64,000 nucleotides of DNA from Gymnodinialimonas sp. 57CJ19. Lineage in GTDB: Bacteria; Pseudomonadota; Alphaproteobacteria; Rhodobacterales; Rhodobacteraceae. The stretch lies in contig NZ_CP151587.1 of assembly GCF_038396845.1 (NCBI RefSeq), forward strand, positions 2,144,001 through 2,208,000, given 5' to 3'. Shown here one piece after another: positions 56,225-64,000 of this stretch. The notes under the pieces were generated by a model, which made no database searches, was not told where the DNA came from, and saw nothing but the letters and a program-made list of their open reading frames with translations. Each line of letters starts with the position of its first letter. Positions within the stretch are counted from its first letter, which is position 1. Both the position numbers and the translations under genes were made by a program.

Positions 56225-57150
56225 GACGGCACCTTGATCGGTGGCAGGATCTGTTCGATACGGGCACGCGCGCTTTCGTATTTTTCAGGCAATTTCAAGG
56301 ACTCGCCCAGGTGGTCGAAGTCCTCATCGACGGCGAAACCTGGTGGATCGGTCGCGATCTCGAACAGGACGCCGCCCGGGGTGCGGAAGTAGATCGCGTC
56401 GAAGTATTGACGGTCGATCACCGGCGTTACCTCTTGCCCGATGGCCGAGAGCCGCTCGCGCCAGGCGCGCTGCTCCTCTCCATCGCGGGCGCGGAAGGCC
56501 ACGTGATGGATCGTGCCAGCCCCCGGACGCCCGATGGAGGCCGCGTTCGATGTCAGCAGATCCACCGCCGAGCCGCGCTCGGGGTCGGTGGAGCGGTAGC
56601 GTCGGCGCGTCTCGGTGCCGCCGGTGCCGCCCGTGGCGCTTTCCTCGTCAGCCTCATGCACGTAACCCATGGCCTCCAGCACCGAAGCAGTCCCGGCGAT
56701 GTCTTTCAGCCAGAGGGTGACGGAGTGGAAACCTTCATCGCGCGCGCCGCCCTCGATCAATTCGACCCGCAGCCCGTCTGGGTCCTTCAGCGCGATGGCG
56801 CGTTCACCAAAGCGATCGAACGGGCCTTCGAAATCGACGGCAGCCTCCGCCAGCTCGCCCATGCGCTTGTCCAGATCCGCCACGGCATAGGCCACGGCCG
56901 AGGCCATGCCCGCGCCCGCGCGGCCGGGGCCCGCATCGACGAAGGGGAAGAAGGTCATGATCGAGCCGGGCGCGGCATCGGCGTCGCCGTAGTACAGGTG
57001 ATAGGTGCCGGGATCGTCGAAGTTTACCGTGCGCTTGACGAACCGCTGGCCGAGCGTCCCAACCCAGAAATCGAGGTTCTCCTGCGGCGGGCCCGAGATC
57101 GCGGTGACATGGTGGAGGCCGGGGATGGCCTTGGTGTCTGAACTGGACAT
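56221..57150 (-). CDS. Ring-cleaving dioxygenase, VOC superfamily (MhqO-like)
   Basis: This 309-residue protein has two VOC halves. The first has GLHHVTAISGPPQENLDFW and the second has GTIHHVAFRARDGEEQ and ends FRTPGGVLFEIATDPPGF. The metal-binding His and Glu residues lie in HHVT, HHVAF and FEIATD. The ATG at 57150 follows GAGGAGCC. It is divergent from an HxlR regulator and coupled to the esterase gene. Likely substrate is a hydroquinone or catechol, by family. Confidence 0.88.
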   Translation of the reverse strand: MSSSDTKAIPGLHHVTAISGPPQENLDFWVGTLGQRFVKRTVNFDDPGTYHLYYGDADAAPGSIMTFFPFVDAGPGRAGAGMASAVAYAVADLDKRMGELAEAAVDFEGPFDRFGERAIALKDPDGLRVELIEGGARDEGFHSVTLWLKDIAGTASVLEAMGYVHEADEESATGGTGGTETRRRYRSTDPERGSAVDLLTSNAASIGRPGAGTIHHVAFRARDGEEQRAWRERLSAIGQEVTPVIDRQYFDAIYFRTPGGVLFEIATDPPGFAVDEDFDHLGESLKLPEKYESARARIEQILPPIKVPS

Positions 57151-57262
57151 GGATGGCTCCTCTTTCATCGGCGCACGAGGCTTGGATGCCGCGTGGTGCC
57201 GTTGTGTTTTGCTACTGGGGTCCTATGTAGATCGGCAGGCACCTATTGAAAGTAGTTACCAA

Positions 57263-57625
57263 ATGGAAACCACATTGAAGTCGGCCCAAGTCACTGAAAA
57301 CGCACTGAGTTGTCCGTCCGATGCCCTGCTCAGAAAGCTCTGGGGACAGTGGAAGACCCATGTGATCTACGTGCTCGGCACGCATCATTCCTGTCGCTTT
57401 GGCGTTCTGAAACGCACCATTGCGGGCATTTCGCCCAAGATCTTGACCCAACGGCTGCGCGAGTTGGAGGCCGACGGTCTGGTCTGGCGCGAGCAGGAGA
57501 ACACGATCCCGCCCAAGGTCACCTACGGGCTTACCGAGGCGGGCCGCGCGATCCACGACGTCCTGAAGCAATTCGACCCGATCGCAGACAGCCTTCAAGG
57601 CGGCAACAGTGCTCCGCGCCCCTAG
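57263..57625 (+). CDS. HxlR-family transcriptional regulator
   Basis: This 120-residue winged-helix protein has the HxlR signature: the CPSDALLRKLWGQWKTHVIY region with its conserved Cys, then FGVLKRTIAGISPKILTQRL and LVWREQENTIPPKVTYGLTEAG, given in parts. Cys17 near the N-terminus is at the place where YodB/QsrR-type members sense quinones. It is divergent from the MhqO-like gene, so it is likely its regulator. Confidence 0.88.
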   Translation: METTLKSAQVTENALSCPSDALLRKLWGQWKTHVIYVLGTHHSCRFGVLKRTIAGISPKILTQRLRELEADGLVWREQENTIPPKVTYGLTEAGRAIHDVLKQFDPIADSLQGGNSAPRP

Positions 57626-57857
57626 TTATGTTGTGCCGAGATTGGAATTGACCGGCAGGTAGCGATGCCGATTGACGGTATCTCATTGGCTTGCGGCAAG
57701 TCGGACCATCAGGCCTGAAACCCATGCGGGGACAAGTCCCTAGCAAGAGCGCTTGGCGCGAAGCCAAGGCTGAAGGAACGATTTTCGGGTCTCGACCCAG
57801 CGTCAATCTAGACACGGCACCGGACAATAACTTCTATGCCGGGCGAAGGAGACTATC

Positions 57858-58157
57858 GTGACCGAACCAAGCAAAGCTGAAATAATAGACATCGTAAGCA
57901 AACGTTCCAAAGACCGGATCAAAGGCAGCGTCCGGCTGGAGATGCCGGGTACGGTGACGCTTTATGTGGACGAAACAGGCGCTGTAGAGAGCGATCAGGC
58001 CGCTGACATAACTCTGACGGCTGACGCCCAGGTGTTCTATGACATCGCGATGGGGACCAAGAACCCTGCAAAAGCGTTCATGCTGCGCCAGTTGAAGGTC
58101 GACGGAAATCCGATGAAGGCGCTCAAGATCGGGGAAATCCTGAGCGCGGCAGATTAA
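57858..58157 (+). CDS. SCP2 sterol-transfer-domain protein
   Basis: This 99-residue protein starts with GTG at 57858 after AGGAG and has the SCP2 pattern: ADITLTADAQVFYDIAMGTKNP in two parts, then KAFMLRQLKVDGNPMKALKI. SCP2 domains bind lipids. Gaps of 232 bp before and 276 bp after it hold no supported gene. Confidence 0.85.
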   Translation: MTEPSKAEIIDIVSKRSKDRIKGSVRLEMPGTVTLYVDETGAVESDQAADITLTADAQVFYDIAMGTKNPAKAFMLRQLKVDGNPMKALKIGEILSAAD

Positions 58158-58433
58158 GCTCAAGCTGTCCCGCAAGGTTTGATCAGGACGCGCACGGCAG
58201 GTGTGGCTGATCTGACGCGCCGGTGCGGGTGGGACGCCCCGGCAAGGGGATCTCGACTTCATGCGCCCGCAAGATGGGCGCGCTACCGATGGTGTTGGTG
58301 GCGGTGCGGGACGGGACAGGCGACAGCGTCGTGGGGCAGGCTGCTTTGCCCCTGATGGCTGACGTTTGCAGCGACCCCGCTTTGCGCCAAGAAGGTTGCG
58401 TTCGCCGGAGAATGATCTGAACGACGGCTCGGT

Positions 58434-59129
58434 TTAACTCCGATGCGCGCGCAGCGCTTCCGGGACCGCGATCAGCAACAACGTTGTCGCCGCGATCACA
58501 AACAGCCAGCTACCGAGCCCTTGAAACAGAAGCGCGCCCACGATCCCTCCGAAGGCGAAGCTGGCAAGGGTCAGGCTATGCAAGGCCAGCTTAGGTACGG
58601 CGTCACTGCGGCTTTCTTTGTCGCCCACAAGCGCGGCCAATCCGATCCCGATGTCCGTCGCCATGCCGGACACATGGGTCGTTCTGACCCGCGCCCGAGA
58701 TATCATTGTCGTCACGGCGTTTTGCAGGCCCATGATGAAGCTGAGCACGATAACCAACAAGGTTTCATCCAGATGAACGACCGATCGCAACAGGGCCACG
58801 CTCAGCAGCAACAAGAGCGCGGCCTCAGCGGTTATTGCGAGGGCATAAATCGACCGCAGGTTTCGTTTCTCCCCGGCCTGAATGGCCAGTGCCGCAATGC
58901 CCGCGCCGCCGATAAACGCTGCCACAAGCCCGAGGAATGACACAGATATCGCGATTGCACCGTTGGCCAGGGTGTCGGCGAAGGCCGAAATATTGCCCGT
59001 CATATTTGCGGTGAACGACCCCGCAATCAGGAACCCCACGGCATTCAGTGCACCCGCAATGGCTGAAAGAAGGCCCGCGAGCACCAGATCAATGCTGGCG
59101 GTCCGGTCATCGCCCACCTTGATCAGCAT
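58434..59129 (-). CDS. YoaK/DUF1275 family membrane protein
   Basis: This 231-residue protein has six or seven predicted membrane helices. Conserved-type segments are DAVGFL-like [29 protein letters not shown] and [13 protein letters not shown]. This is the YoaK (DUF1275) family, of unknown function, common in Proteobacteria. It is isolated between the SCP2 gene and a LysR gene. Confidence 0.88.
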   Translation of the reverse strand: MLIKVGDDRTASIDLVLAGLLSAIAGALNAVGFLIAGSFTANMTGNISAFADTLANGAIAISVSFLGLVAAFIGGAGIAALAIQAGEKRNLRSIYALAITAEAALLLLLSVALLRSVVHLDETLLVIVLSFIMGLQNAVTTMISRARVRTTHVSGMATDIGIGLAALVGDKESRSDAVPKLALHSLTLASFAFGGIVGALLFQGLGSWLFVIAATTLLLIAVPEALRAHRS

Positions 59130-59199
59130 TTCACGTCTTGCTCCGGTTTGGTTTGCACCATGGGTTTAGCGGCGCGGCCGAGATGCGGTAAAGGTGGCA

Positions 59200-60162
59200 T
59201 CATGTCGTTGGAGATGTGGCTTGATCCGCTTGTCCGAAGGGCGCTGTCCGATACCAAGAACGATCCAGCAGGGTGAAAACCTCGGACACGATCGGGTCGT
59301 TTTTGCGTTGATCGAGGGCGATAAAGCAAAGGCAGGCGGGGACGGAAACATTGGCGCAAACGGCAAGGCCGAAGGATTGCTTTTGGTGCAGCGCGATGGA
59401 TTCCCGGCAAAGGCTCAACCCGATGCCGGATCGGACCATTTCCAGCATCGAGGCCTCTTGATCCACCAAAGCCACCACATTCTGCGGCTTGGCGGTGCCA
59501 TCAAACACCTTGGCCAACAGGCGATGGTGGACCGAGGTTTGCGGCGTGCCAATCCAAGGCAACGTCGCCAGCCTCGACCAATCGGCGTTTTCGACTTGGT
59601 TCTGCCACCCCGCCGGGGCGATGACGCGGTAGCTGAAGTCTGCCAGCTTGATCGCGTGAATAGGAGCATCGGAGGTGGTCCCGATCTGGGCCATGTCATC
59701 GGGCCCACAAAGGTAAAAACCCGCGTCCACACGCCCCTGTTTCACCCATTTCAGCACATCGCCGCTTACCCCATGGATCAGCTCTGTTTCAATCCTTGGA
59801 TGATCGCTACGCAGTTGCGCCAACAAACGCCCCAGCCGGATGAATTCGGGGTCCACAATCGTCCCGAGGGTCATTTTCCCGCTGACTTGCCCCACGCGCT
59901 GGCGGGCGCTGCGGCGGAACTCACCCATGGCGGTCAGGACTTGCTCGGCCTTGCTCAGCATCGCCGCGCCGTCGTGGGTGATCTTCAACCCGCTGGCCGT
60001 GCGGGTGAACAGGGCGATCCCGGTTTCCTCGCTTAACCGTTTGATCTGGTGGCTGATGGCGGGCTGGGTCAGGTTCAACACCTCTGCCGCGCGGGACACG
60101 CTGCCTTCTCGGGCGACGGTCACGAAGGCCAAGATGGTGTTACGGTTGGAAAATCTATCCAT
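59200..60162 (-). CDS. LysR-family transcriptional regulator
   Basis: This 320-residue protein has the N-terminal winged helix-turn-helix (about 6-65, VAREGSVSRAAEVLNLTQPAISHQI in two parts) and a LysR substrate-binding domain. It is divergent from the GMC oxidoreductase gene with a 105-bp gap, the standard arrangement for a regulator and its target. The ligand is unknown. Confidence 0.92.
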   Translation of the reverse strand: MDRFSNRNTILAFVTVAREGSVSRAAEVLNLTQPAISHQIKRLSEETGIALFTRTASGLKITHDGAAMLSKAEQVLTAMGEFRRSARQRVGQVSGKMTLGTIVDPEFIRLGRLLAQLRSDHPRIETELIHGVSGDVLKWVKQGRVDAGFYLCGPDDMAQIGTTSDAPIHAIKLADFSYRVIAPAGWQNQVENADWSRLATLPWIGTPQTSVHHRLLAKVFDGTAKPQNVVALVDQEASMLEMVRSGIGLSLCRESIALHQKQSFGLAVCANVSVPACLCFIALDQRKNDPIVSEVFTLLDRSWYRTAPFGQADQATSPTT

Positions 60163-60267
60163 ATAAAAAGAACTAATATAGCTATGTGAGAATTGTCATT
60201 AGATTCCTGGGTCAAAGATCAGCAAGGGTCACGGTCAATCAAGGACGAGAGCGGACAGGATGCGCAG

Positions 60268-61935
60268 ATGACGGATGGGGATAGCCACTTCGATTACATC
60301 GTGGTCGGGGCGGGGTCGGCGGGGTGCTTGCTGGCCAATCGCCTCAGCGCGGACCCGTCGCGTCGGGTGCTGCTGCTGGAGGCCGGAAAACCCGATCGTT
60401 ACGCGTGGATACATATCCCCGTGGGCTACCTCTACTGCATCGGCAATCCGCGCGCCGATTGGATGTACAAAACGCAGCCTGCCAAGGGGCTGAACGGGCG
60501 CAGTTTGCTGTACCCTCGGGGCAAGACCTTGGGGGGATGTTCGTCGATAAACGGTATGATCTACATGCGCGGACAGGCGCGTGATTACGACAATTGGGCC
60601 GAATTGACCGGCGAGGCGGCTTGGAACTGGGAAAACTCTCTCAATGATTTCAAGGCGCACGAGGATCACTACAAACTGGACGAGGGCGCAGACCCGGCGA
60701 CGGGCGACAACAGTCGGTTCTCGGATATGCACGGCCACGGCGGAGAGTGGCGGATCGAGAAGCAGCGCCTGCGGTGGGACGTGTTGGACAGTTTCTCGGA
60801 CGCCGCAAACGAAGCGGGCATTCCCAAGACCGAGGACTTCAACACCGGCGATAATACCGGCGTCGGCTACTTTGATGTCAACCAACGCTCGGGCTGGCGT
60901 TGGAGCACGGCCAAGGCCTTTCTGCGACCCGCAACGTCGCGGCCTAACCTGACGGTCTGGACCGAAGCGCAGGTGGAGAAGCTGACCTTCGCCAAGGCCG
61001 ACAGCGGGCAAACGCGCTGCACCGGCGCGGTCGTTAACCGTAAAGGCACCCCCGTCACGGTTCGCGCCACGCAAGAGGTGATCTTGTCGGCGGGTGCGGT
61101 GAATTCGCCTCAGATCCTGCAACTCTCGGGCATCGGCCCGGCAGGTTTGCTGCGCGACCATGGCATCGACGTGGTAAAGGACACGCCTTGCGTCGGCGAG
61201 AACCTGCAAGACCATTTGCAAATCCGCGCCGTGTATAAGGTCAAGGGCACCAAGACCCTGAATACGCTGGCAAGTTCCCTGTTCGGCAAGGCCAAGATCG
61301 GTCTGGAATATGCCCTGAAGCGCACCGGCCCGATGAGCATGTCCCCCAGCCAGTTGGGGGCCTTTGCGCGGTCTGACCCAAGCCGCCCCCACGCGAACCT
61401 GCAATACCACGTCCAACCCCTGAGCCTTGAGGCTTTCGGAGAGGATTTGCATGATTTCCCGGCCATCACCGTCAGCGTTTGCAATCTGAACCCCACCAGC
61501 CGGGGGCATGTGCGCATCGCTTCCCCCGACTTCCGCGACGCGCCGAAAATCTCGCCCAATTACCTTGATACGGACGAGGATCGGAAAGTTGCGGCTGACA
61601 GCCTGCGGCAGGTGCGTCAGATCATGGATCAGCCCGCGATGGAGCTTTATGCGCCGGAAGAGTTCAAACCCGGCGTGCAGTACCAATCCGATGAGGAGCT
61701 GGCGACGCTGGCAGGCGATATTGCCAGCACGATTTTCCATCCGGTTGGCACGGTGAAGATGGGCCGCGCAGACGATGACAGCGCCGTTCTAGACCCGCAT
61801 TTGCGGTTGAAGAATGTTGCGGGGCTGCGGGTTGTGGATGCTTCGGTGATGCCGAATATCACCAGCGGCAACACCAATTCCCCCACAATCATGATCGCGG
61901 AAAAAGCCGCCGCTTGGATCTTGGCGGGCCGCTGA
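60268..61935 (+). CDS. GMC-family FAD oxidoreductase (choline dehydrogenase-like)
   Basis: This 555-residue protein has the FAD-binding VVGAGSAGCLLANRL near the N-terminus, GMC signature 1 (LYPRGKTLGGCSSING), GMC signature 2 (SAGAVNSPQILQLSGIGP) and the C-terminal HPVGTVKMG with catalytic His and ITSGNTNSPTIMIAEKAA. It oxidises an alcohol to an aldehyde. The ATG at 60268 has GGACAGGA upstream; longer starts add non-family sequence. It is not next to betaine genes, so the alcohol is not known. Confidence 0.9.
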   Translation: MTDGDSHFDYIVVGAGSAGCLLANRLSADPSRRVLLLEAGKPDRYAWIHIPVGYLYCIGNPRADWMYKTQPAKGLNGRSLLYPRGKTLGGCSSINGMIYMRGQARDYDNWAELTGEAAWNWENSLNDFKAHEDHYKLDEGADPATGDNSRFSDMHGHGGEWRIEKQRLRWDVLDSFSDAANEAGIPKTEDFNTGDNTGVGYFDVNQRSGWRWSTAKAFLRPATSRPNLTVWTEAQVEKLTFAKADSGQTRCTGAVVNRKGTPVTVRATQEVILSAGAVNSPQILQLSGIGPAGLLRDHGIDVVKDTPCVGENLQDHLQIRAVYKVKGTKTLNTLASSLFGKAKIGLEYALKRTGPMSMSPSQLGAFARSDPSRPHANLQYHVQPLSLEAFGEDLHDFPAITVSVCNLNPTSRGHVRIASPDFRDAPKISPNYLDTDEDRKVAADSLRQVRQIMDQPAMELYAPEEFKPGVQYQSDEELATLAGDIASTIFHPVGTVKMGRADDDSAVLDPHLRLKNVAGLRVVDASVMPNITSGNTNSPTIMIAEKAAAWILAGR

Positions 61936-62064
61936 CGCCCATTCAGTCGCTTTTTAAAGGCAAAACGGACGATCCAAAGACGTGCAGGTCTTAATTCGTG
62001 TACGGTCACCGGAAGGCGATGTTTCAGCCCCCCACATGGGGCCTGAAAATAATCCGCATGTTTT

Positions 62065-62092
62065 TGATCCAATCCCATGGGGCAGGCGTATC
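62065..62092 (+). promoter_or_regulatory. Predicted ECF sigma-E-type promoter
   Basis: TGATCC (62065-62070) and CGTATC (62087-62092) are separated by 16 bases and lie 28 bp before the start codon. TGATCC is the -35 element of the Rhodobacter sigma-E/ChrR regulon. The -10 match is from memory and weaker. Confidence 0.45.
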
Positions 62093-62119
62093 AGTTACAC
62101 CTAACCCTCCGGAGTTCCG

Positions 62120-63400
62120 ATGCCCTTTGACGCCCGCCCGATCGCCCCTCAACGTATTGCAATCATTGGCGGAGGTATCTCTGGTCTTGCGTCGGCTTAC
62201 TTGCTTGCGCGCCATCACGCGGTCACGATTTTTGAGGCCGCGCCTCGGTTGGGCGGCCACGCCCGTACGGTGATGGCGGGGCGCAATGGGGATCAGCCCG
62301 TGGATACGGGCTTTATCGTGTTCAACTACGCCAATTACCCGCATCTGACGCGGATGTTTCAAGACCTCGACGTTCCGGTGAAAAAAAGCGACATGAGCTT
62401 TGGGGCCTCGGTCGATGGCGGAAAAGTTGAATACGGCCTGCGCGATCTTGGGGCCTTGGCGGCGCAGCGGCGCAACCTGCTGCGGCCCGGTTTCCTGCGC
62501 ATGGTCCGCGATATCTTGCGCTTCAACGACAAGGCCGAGCGTTACGCCACCGACGACAGCGCCACCATCGGAGAGCTGATGGACGACCTGAGCTTGGGCG
62601 ATTGGTTCCAGCGGTATTACCTGATGCCCCTGTGCGGCGCGATCTGGTCCACCCCGCCGTCCGAAATCCGCGCCTTTCCCGCCCGTGCTTTGGTGCAGTT
62701 CTTCCGCAATCACGCGCTGCTGAGCGCGTCGGGCACGCATCAATGGTGGACGGTGGATGGCGGCAGCATTGAATACGTCCGCCGTCTGGAGCAGCACCTT
62801 CGCGCCCATAGCGTCACGATCCGCACGGGTACGCCGGTGCAGCAAGTGGTGCGTGCCGCGGGGGGCGTATCCGTTGTGACGGGGCAGGGGGAGCCTGAGC
62901 CCTTCGATCAGGTGATCTTCGCCTGCCATTCCGACCAGGCCTTGCGCCTGTTGCAGCAACCAACAGCGCAAGAACGCGCGGCGCTGTCGGCCATGCGCTT
63001 CCAGGACAACCAGATGATCTTGCACCGCGACACCAACCAGATGCCTCAGCGCCGCGCGGTGTGGTCCAGTTGGGTGTATAAGGCTGACACCACGCGACCA
63101 GAGCCCGCCATCGGCGTCACCTATTGGATGAACCGCTTGCAAGGAATCGGAGAGGCGGACCCGCTTTTCGTGTCGCTCAACCCCTCAACCGAGGTGCCGC
63201 AGCATTTGATTTACGATCAGACAACCTTCCGCCACCCGGTCTTTGACGGGCCAGCCTTGGCCGCGCAGAAGCAGCTGACGGCGATGCAGGGGCAGAATAA
63301 CACGTGGTTCGCAGGGGCTTACACGCGCCACGGTTTCCACGAGGACGGATTTGCCTCGGCGGTGCGGATCGCGCGGATGATGGACCGGCAGGTGGCCTGA
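62120..63400 (+). CDS. FAD-dependent amine-oxidase-like oxidoreductase
   Basis: This 426-residue protein has a Rossmann FAD site at the start (IAIIGGGISGLASAYLLA), then EAAPRLGGHARTV and the closing TRHGFHEDGFASAVRIARMM. It is followed by a DUF1365 gene whose ATG overlaps its stop by one base. In many Proteobacteria this pair sits with a cyclopropane-fatty-acid-synthase-like methyltransferase and makes modified fatty acids. In Rhodobacter related genes are in the sigma-E singlet-oxygen regulon, as I recall. The predicted TGATCC promoter upstream agrees. Confidence 0.85.
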   Translation: MPFDARPIAPQRIAIIGGGISGLASAYLLARHHAVTIFEAAPRLGGHARTVMAGRNGDQPVDTGFIVFNYANYPHLTRMFQDLDVPVKKSDMSFGASVDGGKVEYGLRDLGALAAQRRNLLRPGFLRMVRDILRFNDKAERYATDDSATIGELMDDLSLGDWFQRYYLMPLCGAIWSTPPSEIRAFPARALVQFFRNHALLSASGTHQWWTVDGGSIEYVRRLEQHLRAHSVTIRTGTPVQQVVRAAGGVSVVTGQGEPEPFDQVIFACHSDQALRLLQQPTAQERAALSAMRFQDNQMILHRDTNQMPQRRAVWSSWVYKADTTRPEPAIGVTYWMNRLQGIGEADPLFVSLNPSTEVPQHLIYDQTTFRHPVFDGPALAAQKQLTAMQGQNNTWFAGAYTRHGFHEDGFASAVRIARMMDRQVA

Positions 63401-64000
63401 TGCATCGGCCGGAACATATCGCGGGCACCACGACCCATCGGCGCAAGGGCGCAATCAAGCACCACTTTAGCTATGGTGTTGATTTCGTGCTGATAGATCC
63501 CGAGGCCAGTGCGCCGGGTCCGGCCCTGTTCGGGCGCAATCGCTTCAACCTGATGGCGGTCCGGGATCGTGACCACGGCGGCCCGATGTCCCAAGGGCGC
63601 GGCCCGGTCTGGGCGCGGAAAGTGCTGGAGCGTCATGGGCTTCCCGGCGACGGCATTGACCTGCGCCTGCTCACGCAGCCAAGCTATCTTGGCTATGGGT
63701 TCAACCCCGTCAGCTTCTGGCTCGCACAGCGGGACGAGGCGCTGGTTGCGGTCATCGCCGAAGTCTCAACCCCTTTTGGCGACCGTCATTCCTACCTTTG
63801 CCATTCCCCCGAATTTGCCCCGATCACGGCGCAGACGCGGATCACGACGCAGAAATCGCTTCATGTCTCGCCCTTCCAGGAGGTGGCCGGAGATTATACA
63901 TTCCACTTCGATATCCAACCCGATCGCATCGCGATCAACATCCTGCATCGCAACGGCGATCAGGGCATATCGGCCAGCCTGTATGGTCCCCGTGCACCCC
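63400..64000 (+). CDS. DUF1365 family protein (3' partial)
   Basis: The frame starts at the ATG at 63400, overlapping the upstream TGA by one base, and is open to the window end (200 codons seen). DUF1365 motifs are visible: RKGAIKHHFSYGVDFVLID, then SYLGYGFNPVSFW, FGDRHSYLCH and KSLHVSPFQE. The family is found with FAD oxidoreductases and lipid-modifying methyltransferases. Usual length is about 250 residues, so most of it is present. Confidence 0.9.
   Translation, partial: MHRPEHIAGTTTHRRKGAIKHHFSYGVDFVLIDPEASAPGPALFGRNRFNLMAVRDRDHGGPMSQGRGPVWARKVLERHGLPGDGIDLRLLTQPSYLGYGFNPVSFWLAQRDEALVAVIAEVSTPFGDRHSYLCHSPEFAPITAQTRITTQKSLHVSPFQEVAGDYTFHFDIQPDRIAINILHRNGDQGISASLYGPRAP

Overview
The window looks like the chromosome of a marine Rhodobacteraceae (roseobacter-group) alphaproteobacterium. 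It is GC-rich. It carries a Rhodobacter-type polyol (smo/mtlK) operon, the murA-DUF2948-hisD-UPF0262-phosphatase gene order, and the infA, maf, RNase E/G and yacG genes near tRNA-Phe. This assignment is from recognised gene content only; no search was run.

Left core (1-24.8 kb). A YcaQ-like DNA glycosylase (cut at the window edge), a CapA-like lipoprotein and a small sulfotransferase are followed by a FAH-family hydrolase. Next is a leftward operon for sorbitol/mannitol uptake and oxidation (smoEFGK-smoS-mtlK). It has a LacI-type regulator, two matching palindromic operators, an intercistronic hairpin after the binding-protein gene and a Rho-independent terminator. After tRNA-Thr(GGT) come murA, DUF2948, a double GNAT protein, hisD, UPF0262, an LMW-phosphatase-like protein, a divergent VOC/WYL pair, an NTF2-like/GNAT/nitrilase operon, infA, maf and a short RNase E/G. 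A MltB-type transglycosylase, yacG and tRNA-Phe(GAA) close the core.

Accessory region (about 24.8-49.6 kb). It starts at the 3' end of tRNA-Phe and ends near a 13-bp copy of that 3' end at 49545-49557. The left part is AT-rich and gene-poor. It holds a truncated Stf0 sulfotransferase and a candidate nucleotide-signalling defence cassette: a Thoeris-like TIR gene with a one-base frameshift, a four-helix SLATT/DUF4231 membrane protein coupled to it by a GTGA overlap, and a protein with a nucleoside deoxyribosyltransferase/TIR-like C-terminal domain. An IS6-family element and an IS3 remnant lead to a two-gene surface system: a 1201-residue predicted outer-membrane barrel and a 3486-residue exported protein with about 24 DUF11-like repeats. 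To its right are a decayed cupin gene, an internally deleted IS3 element, an IS3 element with a nonsense mutation, degenerate repeats and a nitronate-monooxygenase-like gene. No integrase gene was found.

Right core (49.6-64 kb). An MFS transporter is followed by a stress group (Dps, tandem UspA, a small protein, DUF1127), then pirin, a GNAT, an esterase/ring-cleaving-dioxygenase pair with a divergent HxlR regulator, an SCP2 protein, a YoaK-type membrane protein and a LysR/GMC-oxidoreductase divergent pair. The window ends with an FAD-oxidoreductase/DUF1365 pair that has a sigma-E-like promoter and runs off the edge.
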